DNA of 64,000 nt from Prostheceraeus crozeri (GCA_907163375.1 CAJQUW010000578.1:124001-188000), one strand, 5' to 3'; shown: positions 11,985 to 22,946, counted from the first letter of the stretch. The notes: generated from the letters alone by a model not told the origin. Made by a program: numbers and translations.

Positions 11985-12230
11985 CAATTAGACGCTCAAC
12001 TTCGAAATAAAATTTGTACATGCGCGCACGTTCGGCTTTAACAATACAAGGCTGTTTGCTGGAGATTAAAGTTCCGTCTTTCCTGCCCGGCTGTTGACAC
12101 TTATCATTCAGAGAAGATAAAGCATCAAATATTATGAAACCTTGCTTATGAATAATGATTGAATAATTCAATGCATGAAATGGGGCTCATTCCAATCGGT
12201 ATGTTCTTCCGATCTATAATGTAACATAAT
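11985..12230 (+). repeat. direct repeat, copy 2 of 2
   Basis: Diverged copy of 9835-10070, offset about 2.1 kb, of which 1.6 kb is transposon B. In the ancestral element the two copies were therefore roughly 0.5 kb apart. Confidence 0.75.
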
Positions 12231-13370
12231 AACTAGCTAAATTTCAAAGTGTAAAAACTGTAGAATACATTTTTTATAATATGTTGCCAAGCAAGTGACA
12301 CAACATATGACACCCCCCTACCGCACACGATGGAGCAGTGGCAATCCAACTCAATGTGTAGTCTCAGTCTCAATATTTTGGTAGGTATTACATAGCATCT
12401 CTTAACAATTAACATCTATACGTAGTGGGATCCTCCCATGCCATGATCGCTCTAATCATGAATATAAAGTATATGCTAAAATCTGAGAATGACATATCAG
12501 AAAATATATTTTTCTTTGAAAAATTCGAAAATAAATCCCTCGAATCGTCTGACTTATTACATTGTGAACAATTCACTACATATAAATATAATTTGATGTA
12601 TTATTGTAATTCCTATCTTGAACGTTTTTTATCAAATCATTAGCAGTGTCAGATGTATTGATTTGGAGTTTTCTTCTTACTCTGTGAATTTCTTCTTTTA
12701 TCTGAATTATTTCCGAATTACTTTCTAAAGCCTTTTGGAGAGAAAAATGTTTGTCAATTTATCGCCAATACATCCTGATTCTTACCAGGCTACTGAGATA
12801 AAAAATTACAATTCGATTACTTATCAATATTGAGCACATTATTTCATCACAATTTCATTATCATACAAATTTATCAACGATTGTGAATGTCAAACAATTT
12901 GAAACGCGCTTGTAGGGATATTCAAAAATGCGCTTGTGATTCTAAAATAGCAAACCCACGATTCAGTAAATTCAGTAGCTATGAAAATCACGGAATTTTT
13001 GCACCGTTGTATTACTCCATGCGCAAGCAATTAGTATCAATGATAATCTATTTTGACGTCATTAAGTGAAATCTATTAATAGGAGTAGGTATTGGTTATC
13101 TAAATGTTGAAAATAACTATCCATTTATCAGGACGTCTAGTGCAAAAGTGTAATGCACAAATAGACTGTGTCGCTTGAATTCCATTTTAGCGCAAAATTT
13201 ATTCAATTATGGAATAACTTTTATAATTGCAGTTTATGATTCGACATGTCTATTCAAATTCGAAAAATCACACACCATCTTGAAGCCAATGCGCTCAACA
13301 TTACCATGCTGTAAACATCATGTTAGATATCCTTCAATATTGCTCTTAAATATTCAATTTAGCATCATCC
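12231..13370. other. unassigned AT-rich interior of the CTAG-rich element
   Basis: Short open frames only. None resembles a transposase. An inverted CCCTAGCAAGGTC/GACCTTGCTAGGG hairpin closes the stretch at 13373-13400. Confidence 0.4.
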
Positions 13371-13399
13371 CTAGCAAGGTCGAGACCTTGCTAGGGAAT

Positions 13400-13749
13400 T
13401 TGCCAGATTTTGGACATAGCGCTAGGGTAGTGCTAGGCTAGCACTAGGATAGTTACTATCTTCATTAATACGACAGCCTAGCGCTAGGTCTCACACATAG
13501 TGCTAGCCTAGCGCTACCCTCTTGCTAACTTTATTAATACGGAAGTTGCTGCTAGGATAGCACTAGGGTAGAGCTAGGGTAGTGCTAGGGTAGTGCTAGG
13601 GTAGTGCTAGGGTAGTGCTACCTTTATTAATACGGTCCCAGCGCTAGGTCTCAGACATAGTGCTACCCTTTTGCTACCTTTATTAATACGAAAGCTGCTG
13701 CTAGGCTAGCACTAGGGTAGTGCTAGTGCTACCTCTATTAATACGGCCC
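13400..13749. repeat. tandem CTAGGGTAGTG array and CGTATTAATA blocks at the right end
   Basis: An 11-bp unit, GCTAGGGTAGT, repeats about five times near 13570-13620. Four to five sub-blocks of the form CTTTATTAATACGG..GCTGCTAGG..CTAGCACTAGGG occur. The left end of the element has only one or two of these blocks, so the right end has expanded. CTAG is rare in most genomes, so the density is striking. Confidence 0.85.
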
Positions 13750-13990
13750 GTGATATCGTCGGCATATTTTGTTACCTTACACAATGATTCAATGACAAAT
13801 AACTTGACAAATACAAGGCAAAAAGATACGTCGTTAATTATCGTTAAGTATAGTATTTCCAGGGAATATTACTTAGTAAATATATATTCAGCACTAGCAC
13901 TAATTCTTACCTTAGGCGCTCTCTCCCCTTTCTTCTTAGACCTCTACTTGCAAGACATTCCACTTCCAACAGGCAATGCACTCAAAATAA
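13750..13990 (-). pseudogene. LINE reverse transcriptase fragment with YADD box (5' half of split copy)
   Basis: The minus strand reads FCLVFVKLFVIESLCKVT then KYADDIT, ending exactly at the border of the CTAG-rich element. The copy at 44303 has FCL, 15 residues, then KYADDIT with the same spacing. The reading continues on the other side of the insertion at 6044. Upstream it soon becomes unreadable. Remnant of a 5'-truncated LINE. Confidence 0.65.
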
Positions 13991-14327
13991 CAGTCTAAGC
14001 TGCAATTTCACCATCATGGAAGCAAGACAGTCCAGGACAGACTCCAACCCTACCTCGGCACTGCTCTCATGGACATAGCAAAACAATCTCCATATCAACC
14101 CTGACAAAACTCAACTCTCACTCTCCACACCGGATCTCCACGACATGCATAATTAAACTAGACACTCAACGTGCATATACAGGACACGACAGCAACATGT
14201 GTAAAAAAGCAAAACACACCATAAGCATTCTCTCATGCCTCGCTTCCACCAATTGAGACAACAACAACAGACCATCGTGGCCACCTACAAGGTCATCACA
14301 CGTCCTTTCTTGGAACACACATCCACA
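13985..14327 (+). pseudogene. second LINE, reverse transcriptase C-terminal part, decayed
   Basis: Plus-strand traces in two frames: NPDKTQLSLSTPDLHD, CKKAKHTISILSCLA, and QQQQTIVATYKVITRPFLEH. These match the segment after the catalytic core in a large invertebrate LINE group (NPxKTQ..LFTPD, KAxKTINLLKAL, TYKAITRPxLEYAS). The Polinton interrupts it at TCCACA, and the same frame resumes at 43562. Decayed by several frameshifts and stops. Confidence 0.6.
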
Positions 14328-14526
14328 AGTAGTGAAAACTCTGCCCTTCTACGAGTGGGATAGGTACCTACATGTAAAATTAAGTGTTATAGTTAGGTAC
14401 ATGGATAGGTACATGCACGATCTAGTGTTATGAATAGGAACATGGGATAGGTACATGTAAAAATAGCTGTGTTATGAATAGGAACATGTATGACTTCTGT
14501 CTTATTGGATAGGTACATGTGTTTGG
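14328..14526 (+). repeat. Polinton left terminal inverted repeat, outer part
   Basis: Matches the reverse complement of 43396-43555. It contains repeated GGATAGGTACATG and GTTATGAATAGGAACATG units. This side holds about 33 bp more than the right repeat because of extra repeat units. The Gmr1 element interrupts it at TTGG. The inner part continues at 22947-23091. Confidence 0.92.
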
Positions 14527-15044
14527 TGTGACGAAAATGCAAACTTCTCTCTCTTTCCTCATCAAGACTCGGCAGAAGTGATACTTAACGTACATTAACT
14601 TTCAAGGCAGCGACGACCAATGGAGTCACTTGCATGAGCCATTGATCGGCGCAGACTCTCCTTCCCTTCGCTGACGGGAGGGCGAAGCGATGCCCGGTGA
14701 CAGGGAGCCGGCGAGTGGCTGGGCGCCAATCATACGCTCCAGGTGGATGATCGATCCCACACATTTGGAGAGACATCAAAACTCCCTGCTGACGGACCAA
14801 ACTCTCTCTCTCACTCTCCCGCCTACAGTACGCACGATCTCTTGTTGGGAATAAACGACGCTACTGCGACCCTTCGGTTCACGACCGTAGTCATTGCCAA
14901 GTTGACGACTGTACGTACACTCACATTCTCTGCGAACGCCAAATCGGCTATCTTAAGGGCCACTACCTGCCTTGCACTTAATAAACACATTCACTCACAG
15001 GGATTTGGCCTTTTATCTGTTCGTACCTTGGGGAGGTCGTAACA
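14527..15044 (+). repeat. Gmr1-like 5' LTR
   Basis: 518 bp, TG..CA ends, with AATAAA-type signals in its 3' third (TTAATAAACAC). Pyrimidine-rich CTCTCTCTC tracts recur. Nearly identical to 22425-22942. Confidence 0.95.
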
Positions 15045-15050
15045 GAAAAT

Positions 15051-15068
15051 TGGGGGCTCAGCCGGAAT
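15051..15068 (+). promoter_or_regulatory. likely primer-binding site
   Basis: TGGGGGCTCAGCCGGAAT lies 6 bp after the 5' LTR. It resembles the tRNA-Pro primer-binding site of gammaretroviruses at about 15 of 18 positions, so tRNA-Pro or a related tRNA is a plausible primer. Confidence 0.6.
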
Positions 15069-15243
15069 TGTTCCAATTTTCATCAAAGTTGTCTTATGCT
15101 ACTTACGTTGGCATACTTTTCCCATAAACTACTTACGTTAGCATTTTTGTCAGCTAGCTACCGCTTAAGTTATCAGTCTTCAATAGTTGCATAGACATTT
15201 ATACTCGCGTCTAGCATAGATTTATTACTCTATTCTGTTCAAA

Positions 15244-15477
15244 ATGGCAGACAGTGAGGTTTTGACGTCTATTCCTTCTTACGATGAAGTTTTGAATTTC
15301 AAAAAGACTGAACTTCTTGAGTTAGCTGGACACCTCAGCATTTCGTGCAGCCATAATTTAACAAAAGCGGATATCCGCTCTAACATTTTGGCGGCCCTTG
15401 GACGCGATCCTTCTGATCATGGTTCTGTTAACGGCGGTATTGAATCTGAGGATGAGGACACTTCCAAAATTAACCCA
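15244..15477 (+). pseudogene. Gmr1-like gag, N-terminal segment
   Basis: Begins MADSEVLTSIPSYDEVLNF, followed by a helical KKTELLELAGHLSI segment and an acidic stretch. This N-terminal region of gag is cut off by a piggyBac element at TTAA 15478-15481. The rest of gag lies beyond it at 18190. Part of a broken retroelement. Confidence 0.7.
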
Positions 15478-15481
15478 TTAA

Positions 15482-18189
15482 CGACCATGTTCCCGCTGCG
15501 GGAACATTCTTTTAAGACATGATTTTGAGCATCAAAGAACACAATAGGAAGGAGATGGGCGCTAAAATTATACAACAATGATCCAAAAAACATATGTCTG
15601 ACAGTTTGATGGTGATATAGTCAACAAGTTGCGTCATGGAGAAGGAGAAATCCATTTTTTTGAAAAATCATTTCAAAATTATCAATGGTGCTGATCAAAT
15701 GCCTTCATAATCGAAATTTGGACCAACAAATCACATCAGACCGATGAGTCGTGAGCTCCTGGCATGCTCCACCCATTTGTGACATATCTTTTGAAAAATT
15801 GATTATCTACTTCGATTCCCAGTTGTTTGAAAAATGTTCCCACAACGGGAACATGGTCGTCAGGGGGCTTGTGCACTAGAAAATCACAACAAAATTTTTC
15901 TGTTTGAAATTTGTCTATAGTTGGTCGGCTCTTTTGATTGATTTTCTGCAAGTAATTTTATCTTGCACGTGCCGCTACTTGAGTGAAATTTCCCCGAAGA
16001 TTGACTGTGAATTTGATGCTTCTGTGAGTTACATGCTGCAGAAAGTGGTTGTAAGTGTACACGTGCATGCATGTTTATTTTGAGTGTGATAAATCAAAGC
16101 TATTTCCCCCGAAGAAACGGCGAAACAGTGTAAATGAAACACTCAAATCTCTCTGACCATTGACTGTGCCTTGCGCTTGCATCAATAATTGGGTCGTAGG
16201 GCAATCCCCAAATTCTCAGGCAGATCACGTTGTCATAGACAAGCTGCTGAACATAGACATTTTCTGTATTCCAGTCTTCTCACGAGTTCAGTCTTTCTTT
16301 TCCATAGTGTGAGGTGACAGTTGCTATTTTGAATCAGTGTGCTCTACAAAGTCATTTTCTCGTCTGCTTGAGAATAGTTCAGCGAATCTCATTATGGTGA
16401 AGAAATTGAAGTTGGATGAAGTTGTTGCAATGCTAGAAGATGACGTTTGTGAGTGCAGACATTGCAATACAGCCACCTGGAGATGGAGATTGTTCAGAGG
16501 AAGACAGTGCAGATGAGGACGATTTTGACATCAATCGATTGAGCGGCAATCAGCTATTGGCCGAGGCTGACGTTCGAATAAATTACGGTGATCGAATATC
16601 CGATACCATGGATGATGATTCACGAAGTGAGTCCTTGGGCGATGCCTTGCAGACTAACTCCATCCAAAACGACAGCATTTATAGAGGACGTTTGAGTGAT
16701 GAAAAGCCTCCACTGCTGACTGATTTGAGATGGACTAATCGTGACATCAAATCAAGGAATTCACAGAGCACACCTGAAGTGAACCACTTAGAGGAAATTG
16801 GGACACCTCTCTCTCTGCTCGAATTGTTCTTTGATGACATGTTGATCTCAGGCATTGTTGACTTTACGTTATACGCACGAAGAGAGAAAAGTGACACAGA
16901 GTTTGGCATCACAAAAGAAAAATTTCGCCTATTTTTGGCAATGCTTTTGATGAGTGGGTACCACAGATTGCCAGATCGTCGATTGTTTTGGAGTCTGTCT
17001 CCGGATCTCATTGTTGCTGCCATGTCGGACACTATGCCACGTAATGAGTTCGAAAGAACTCTACGAAATTTGCATTTATGTGATAACTCGAATTTAGACA
17101 AAAGTGACAAATTTTCAAAGCTGCGTCCTCTCATCACAAACCTCAATGAGAAGTTCTTGAAGTATTCTTCAAATTGTGAAACAAAATCCGTGGATGAATC
17201 CATGATTCCTTACTACGGCTCCCATGGAAGTAAACAAAGAATCAACAACAAGCCTATCAGGGTAGGTTATAAAGTTTGGGTACTTGCAGAGGCCTACGGG
17301 TATGTGATTCAATTCGAACCCTACCAAGGGGCTAAAACAGGGCGGCATATCTCGACAACAACAGCATGGGGACTAGGTGAGCACGTTGTTTTCGCATGAA
17401 GAAATGGGGTGGGCTCCATTCGCATGGATGCTGGATGTGGCCTTGCAAAACTCTTGGATTCTTTATCGCATCAATAAGTCATGTGACAGTGCTCAACTAA
17501 GTTTGCTGGACTTCCGACGTGAAGTCGTGAGCTCCATCCTTCTGAAATATAATACCAGTCAAAAGCGATCATATTCCTCTGCTGCAATTTGCAATGTTCC
17601 TTCAGAGGTTCGATTTGATGATGTGAAGCATTATCAAGCTCCCGCACAAAAGCAGGGTAGATGCAAAGTCTGCAAAACGAACTCTAGATGATGTTGTGCA
17701 AAGTGCCGAGTAAATTTGCATGATGAGTGTTTTGAAGTGTTCCATCGATACTGACTTAAGTTATGTATGCTATGTCTTCTTGTATTTCGCTAGTGGGCGC
17801 ACTTGAGATCACCTACACGCATAAAGCAGTTTGCAGACTTGGTCTAACATCTCAATTTCAAACTGATAATACAGGTTTCTATGATTGATTCTTAGTTTTC
17901 ATTCTAGCAGATCTCATGGATTTGACACTTTTTATCATACTTGAAGTATAGTCAATCAAACATGTCATCATATCATGAGCAGATATTCCATAGTTGCATG
18001 TCATGAAAAAATATCGCAATTTTCATAGACAGACTCTCTGCCGCCCATGTTCCCGCCACGGGAACATTTACAAAAAATCGATCTATTTTTCTGCAATGAT
18101 GTGATATCTTTTTAAATGTCATTCTGTTTGCTTTTGGATCAAGGCAATGTAATGCAAGCAGGTTTGAGATCATTTTGCGTAGTTGGTCG
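15482..18189 (+). mobile_element. piggyBac transposon inserted in gag, internally deleted
   Basis: TTAA at 15478-15481 and 18190-18193, with ends CGACCATGTTCCC on the left and, reversed, CGACCAACTACGC on the right. A 25-bp palindrome ATGTTCCCG..CGGGAACAT occurs at the left end (about 15487), again reversed near 15837-15861, and near the right end (about 18048-18068). These look like subterminal transposase-binding sites. It holds one transposase gene on the plus strand that has lost its middle. Confidence 0.85.
16394..17751 (+). pseudogene. piggyBac transposase, frameshifted and internally deleted
   Basis: DDE_Tnp_1_7-type transposase. The start MVKKLKLDEVVAMLEDD at 16394 is followed after a frameshift near 16440 by IAIQPPGDGDCSEEDS, the usual acidic N-terminal region. 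The core runs through LSLLELFFDDMLISGIVDFT, GYHRLPDRRLFWS and KSVDESMIPYYG, which carries the first catalytic Asp. After GLGEHVV the frame jumps to the KKWGWAPFAWMLDVALQNSW end region. The segment with the other catalytic Asp residues is therefore gone. The C-terminus holds a Cys-rich finger (RCKVCKTNSR.. CCAKC..LHDECF) interrupted by a TGA at 17689. Dead copy of a piggyBac lineage common in invertebrates and fish. Confidence 0.88.
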
Positions 18190-18990
18190 TTAATGGATAA
18201 AGCTCTGAAATTAAAATTGAAAATTGAGCAGGAAATTTCTAAACGAGAGAGATTACGTTATCTACAGGAATCAAAGCCGGTTTCTCCTTCTATTGACAGT
18301 TTTGACATTAATAAAGTAGTGAGGCTTGTGCCTCCGTTTAAAGAATCAGATGCGGACAGTTATTTCCTCCATTTTGAGAGGGTTGCTCAAATCATGAAAT
18401 GGCCGAAAAACATATGGCCAATGCTGCTCCAGAGCGTTTTGGTAGGAAAAGCTCAGGAGGCTTACGTGACCCTGTCGCTAGAAGAGAGTTCGGATTATGA
18501 AATTGTCAAAAGTCGTATTTTGAGAGCATTTGAAAAGGTCCCTCAAGCGTATCGCTATCGATTTCGCATCCTAAAGAAATCCGAGTCTATGACCTACTCT
18601 GATCTTGCCCATTCTAAAGAAGTCGCATTTGGCCGTTGGTGCAGATCCATGATGGTAGATAATTTTGAGCAATTAAGAGAATTAATCCTCATCGAGGAAT
18701 TCAAACAGTGTCTCCCGGAAGACATGAAGACATTTATCGAGGACAAAGATCCTGACGATTACAAATCTTGGATTATGTTATCCGAGGAATATGCAATTTC
18801 TCGTAATAAAGGTAGGAAAAGCACATTTAATCACGCGGATCAAGGCGCCTCCAAAATGAAACAGTCTGATAACAGACCAGTTCGAAACCCTTTTAACGGC
18901 TCCACCAGACCGGTGACTTGTCACTACTGCAAGAAAACCGGTTACACAATTTCTGAGTGTTTCAAACTCAAAAGAAAGAAAGAGGAAGAG
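18190..18990 (+). pseudogene. Gmr1-like gag: SCAN-like capsid and zinc knuckle
   Basis: Capsid-type region with YFLHFERVAQIMKWPKNIWP, LLQSVLVGKAQEAYVTLS and LRAFEKVPQAYRYRFR, the gag form related to vertebrate SCAN domains. It would pack element RNA into particles. A nucleocapsid knuckle CHYCKKTGYTISECF follows. The chain is long and well preserved. It continues without a stop toward the protease region. Confidence 0.85.
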
Positions 18991-19039
18991 AAAAATTCCG
19001 TAAATGCAGTCGACTCGAAAGATGTCTTAGCCTCACCGA

Positions 19040-19420
19040 AAGGAGATTTTCTCCCGTTCACATTCGAGGGCACAGTCTCGTTGGACAATAAAAATGAGGT
19101 CCCTGTCACCATTTTGCGTGACACGGGAGCGATTCGATCTTTCATCTTATCAAATGTGTTGCATTGTCAGAAAATTCCGCTACCGGAGACATCATTGACA
19201 CAGAAGGATTTTGGAGAACCGGAACAGTGAATTTACACAAAATCAACATTAACTGCGAGCTCGTTTCCGGACCCGTAGTTGTCGGAGTGACCGATCACAT
19301 ACCAGCTCGGGGAATTACTCTCCTGTTGGGAAATGATCTGGCTGGTTCCAAGATAAGAAAAGGTGTATCAGTTGATATCAACGATTCGCCCATATCTGAG
19401 GAGAAAAGGGAAAATGTTCC
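19040..19420 (+). pseudogene. Gmr1-like aspartic protease region
   Basis: FTFEGTVSLDNKNEVPVTIL is followed by RDTGAIRSFI, with the DTGA active-site box of retropepsins, then the flap region and ITLLLGNDLAGSKI near the end of the domain. It would cleave the polyprotein. Part of a broken retroelement. Confidence 0.8.
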
Positions 19421-19689
19421 TTGTGGTGTGATAACACGCTCACAGGCGCTTAAAAGGACTGAAGATGCAGATAATGATACTCCAAATTCTGAAGTCTCCG
19501 AGTCTATCAATACAAATGAATTGATAGCGGCTCAAGAACGGGATAATGAAATCAAAAAGTTATTTGATATTGCTGTTTCTGAGCGAGAAATCAAAACAGT
19601 ACCCCGTGGCTATTATTTCCAGGAATCTGGCTTGTTAATGAGAAAATGGCGGGACCCCAGAGCCCCTGCAAATGAAGAGTGGTCCGTAT

Positions 19690-20882
19690 TTCACCAAATT
19701 GTAGTCCCGAAGAAGTTTAGGGGCGAGATTCTGAGACTAGGCCATGAAGTTCCCATGTCAGGTCATCTAGGCATAAGGAAAACTTTTGATAAAGTGACTC
19801 GACATTTCTACTGGCTTGGGATAAGATATGACATTACTGCCTTTTGCAGACGATGTCATATTTGCCAAGTATCCGGAAAGCCAAACCAAGTGATTCCTAA
19901 ATCGCCACTTCGACCGCTTCCAATAGTCGAAAGTGCATTTTTGAGGATAATTATTGATTGTGTTGGCCCTCTCTCAAAAACTCGAGCAGGAAATTAGTAT
20001 TTGCTAACTATTATGTGCGCATCTACACGCTTTCCGGAGGCCATCCCGTTAAAAAGAATTACTGCCGTCCAAATTGCAGACAGCCTGCTGAAATTCTTCA
20101 CGTTTGTTGGACTTCCTAAGGAAATACAATCAGACCAGTGCTCAAATTTCATGTCGGGCTTGTTTCAGCAAGTCGTAAACCTGATCGGCGCCAAACAAGT
20201 GCGATCATCAGCCTACCACCCTCAGTCGCAAGGAGTATTGGAGAGATTCCACTCTACTCTGAAGACCATGTTTCGGTCCTTCTGTATTGAACACGAAAAA
20301 GACTGGGATAAAGGTGTCCATTTTTGCGATATTTGCAGCCAGAGAAGCCACTCAAGAGTCATTAGGCTTCAGTCCTTTCGAACTAGTGTTCGGCCACGCA
20401 GTCCGAGGCCCGTTAGGTTTGCTGAAAGAAAGTCTCTTGAACGAAAATCTGCAACAGAAAGATTTGCTGTCATATGTCTCAGATTTCCGTGAAAAGTTAG
20501 TGAATGCTACCGAACTGGCACATAAGAACCTTAGAACAGCACAAATATCCATGAAAGAACTGTACGATCAGAAATCAAAAGTTCGAAGTTTTAGCGTTGG
20601 GGACAAAGTCCTCGTACTCTTGCCGATTGTGAGCAACCCGATGAAAGCTCGCTATGAGGGCCCATATGTCATTTCGAGTAAGATAGATGAGTTAAATTAC
20701 ATCGTGAGTACACCAGATCGAAAGAAAGATACACAATTATGTCATGCTAACATGATAAAGGAATATTATGCAAGATCAATTAAGTCCGATTCGGTTCTTA
20801 GTGTGCAAGATGTTGATTTTGAAATCAAAAATGACAATCAAAACGCGAGATTAGCGAATTCTGATATAATGAAAGATATGTA
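19690..20882 (+). pseudogene. Gmr1-like integrase
   Basis: An HHCC zinc domain (GHLGIRKTFDKVTRHFYW, CRRCHICQVSGK) precedes the catalytic core. The core has IIDCVGPLS, IQSDQCSNFMS and HPQSQGVLERFHSTLK for the DDE residues. A C-terminal region with KVLVLLP and RYEGPYVISSKID resembles the GPY module. It lies upstream of the reverse transcriptase, as in the Gmr1 group. Broken copy. Confidence 0.88.
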
Positions 20883-20925
20883 ATCATTAACAAATCATTC
20901 ATTCGAAAGAAATTCACTCGAAAAC

Positions 20926-21645
20926 TTGATAGTAGAATTCAAGAGCATCTTCGGCGAGGTACCGTCTCGTACTGATGTTATTGAGCACGACGTCTGTCTA
21001 ACGAGTGATATCACTCCGATCAAATCACATCCGTATCGAGTAGGCCCAGACAAAAAGAAAATTATTCAAGAAGAGGTCGATTATATGTTAAAACCAAAAA
21101 TTATCGAACCTAGCAATAGTCAGTGGGCATCTCCTTGTGTAGTTGTCAAGAAAGTCGATAATTCATATCGATTTTGCACAGATTATAGAAAATTAAATGC
21201 CGTGACTAAAAGCGATTTTGGCCAGAATCGATGATTGTATAGATCGCATTGGGAAAGCCAGATATATTTCAAAATGCGATGTTTTGAAAGGTTATTGGGG
21301 CATCCCTCTGACCGAAAGAGCTAGGGAGATATCAGCATTTGTCACGCCAGATGGACTGTATCAGTACCGATTAATGCCCTATGGCATGAAGAATTCTCAA
21401 GCTACATTTCAAAGACTAATGACAAGTTTACTGAGAGGTATGAAGAATGTCACAGCCTATGTTGATGACATTGTTGTACATAATGATAGCTGGGAGGAGC
21501 ATCAAAAATCTCTGCGCGAACTGTTTGTCAGGTTGCAAGAAGCAAACTTGACCGTTAATTTGAGCAAAAGTGTGTTCTATAGAGCCGACATCACATACTT
21601 AGGACATGTGGTGGGGCATGGAAAAGTTAAGCCAGTAGATTGACA
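20926..21645 (+). pseudogene. Gmr1-like reverse transcriptase
   Basis: Ty3/gypsy-type palm and fingers: QWASPCVVVKKVDNSYRFC, TDYRKLNAVT, ISKCDVLKGYWGIPL, YRLMPYGMKNSQATFQRLM, and the catalytic AYVDDIVVHND (YVDD). The thumb has YLGHVVGHG. It would copy element RNA into DNA. Broken copy. Confidence 0.93.
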
Positions 21646-21649
21646 TGTT

Positions 21650-22315
21650 GAAAAAATGAAAAACTTTCCTCCACCAACTGACAAAAAAGGTGTAATGAGA
21701 TTCGTCAGCATGTTAGGTTACTATAGGCGATTTTTGCCAAACTTCTCGACGATTGCATTTCCTCTGACCGATTTACTAAAAAAGACCTCAAAGTTTATTT
21801 GGACTACTCCTTGTCAGGAAGTATTCGAGTCATTAAAAACTATGATGTGTGATACGCCGATTCTAAATGCTCCAGACTGGAACAAACCATTCGAACTCAT
21901 GACTGACGCGAGCGACGTAGGCATAGGTGCAGTGTTGACACAGAATATTGAAGGTGAAAGATTTCCAGTTGCATATTTCTCGGAAAAGTTAAATAAGCAC
22001 CAAAAGAATTACTCTACAATAGAGAAAGAGGCCTTCGCCTTACTCAGTGCAGTTAAACATTTTGAGATTTATATTGCCTCTTCAGTGGGTTCAGTAAAAG
22101 TTCACACAGATCATGATCCGTTGATTTTTCTCAACAAAATGAGGTTCAAAAATCGTAGACTACTCGCTTGGTGTTTAGCTCTTCAGGAGTTTAACCTTAT
22201 TGTCTGTCATTTAAAGGGAAAAGACAACATTTGGGCTGATGCCTTATCCCGCACCGGTTCCCAGTTTTCTGAGAGATCTACTCAGGATCCGTTTCAGAGA
22301 CCAAACAAATCCTGA
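21650..22315 (+). pseudogene. Gmr1-like RNase H region
   Basis: Connection segment MRFVSMLGYYRRFLPNFSTI leads into RNase H with ELMTDASDVGIGAVL, YSTIEKEAFALLSAVKHF, VHTDHDPLIFL and GKDNIWADALSR. These carry the acidic active-site residues in order. The frame ends at the close of the element's coding region, about 110 bp before the 3' LTR. Confidence 0.92.
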
Positions 22316-22424
22316 GTGAATTAAAAAAACGGTGATGAACATTTTTGTGGTGATTGGAGAACATTTCTTCACGTTTCAAGTCATCGCAATGCTCCGATTA
22401 TCAACGCTCTTTTATGCCGGGGGA

Positions 22425-22942
22425 TGTGACGAAAATGCAGACTTCTCTCTCTTTCCTCATCAAGACTCGGCAGAAGTGATACTTAACGTACATTAACTTT
22501 CAAGGCAGCGACGACCAATGGAGTCGCTTGCATGAGCCATTGATCGGCGCAGACTCTCCTTCCCTTCGCTGACGGGAGGGCGAAGCGATGCCCGGTGACA
22601 GGGAGCCGGCGAGTGGCTGGGCGCCAATCATACGCTCCAGGTGGATGATCGATCCCACACATTTGGAGAGACATCAAAACTCCCTGCTGACGGACCAAAC
22701 TCTCTCTCTCACTCTCCCGCCTACAGTACGCACGATCTCTTGTTGGGAATAAACGACGCTGCTGCGACCCTTCGGCTCACGACCGCAGTCATTGCCAAGT
22801 TGACGACTGTAAGTACACTCACATTCTCTGCGAACGCCAAATCGGCTATCTTAAGGGCCACTACCTGCCTTGCACTTAATAAACACATTCACTCACAGGG
22901 ATTTGGCCTTTTATCTGTTCGTACCTTGGGGAGGTCGTAACA
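22425..22942 (+). repeat. Gmr1-like 3' LTR
   Basis: 518 bp, differing from the 5' LTR at about six positions. It is preceded by a purine run GGGGGA (polypurine tract) and followed by the TTGG duplication. Confidence 0.95.
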
Positions 22943-22946
22943 TTGG

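Larger units (their letters stand above)
6045..13749. mobile_element. CTAG-rich DNA element with GGGCCGTATTA termini, split by later insertions
   Basis: The left end GGGCCGTATTAGGCTAATAG and the right end CTCTATTAATACGGCCC are inverted. The match runs on through CTAGCACTACCCTAGTGCTAG and TAGCAGCAACTTCCGTATTAA, over 70 bp. The right end is expanded by tandem GTGCTAGGGTA units and repeated CGTATTAATA blocks. The element sits in a LINE with a 3-bp GTG on both sides as the likely target duplication. Removing the two Tc1-like insertions leaves about 2.6 kb. GG..CC ends and a 3-bp duplication recall PIF/Harbinger elements, but no transposase of that family is visible, so the family is open. Confidence 0.6.
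14527..22942 (+). mobile_element. Gmr1-like Ty3/gypsy LTR retrotransposon, broken
   Basis: Two 518-bp LTRs (TGTGACG..GTCGTAACA) and a TTGG duplication on both sides. Internal order is gag, protease, integrase, reverse transcriptase, RNase H. Integrase before reverse transcriptase is the Copia-like order known within Ty3/gypsy only for the Gmr1 group, described from deuterostomes. The gag has the capsid type from which vertebrate SCAN domains are thought to derive. The LTRs differ at about 6 of 518 positions, so insertion was recent. Internal coding is broken in about four or five places, besides a piggyBac insertion in gag. Confidence 0.93.

Noticed and set aside
13720-13998. 92-codon plus-strand frame
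   Set aside because: Antisense to the LINE fragment with the YADD box, and it starts inside the terminal repeat of another element.
14585-15042. Open frames of 71 and 99 codons, repeated at 22483-22940
   Set aside because: Both lie wholly inside the LTRs and are identical in position in each LTR. No gag or other family likeness.
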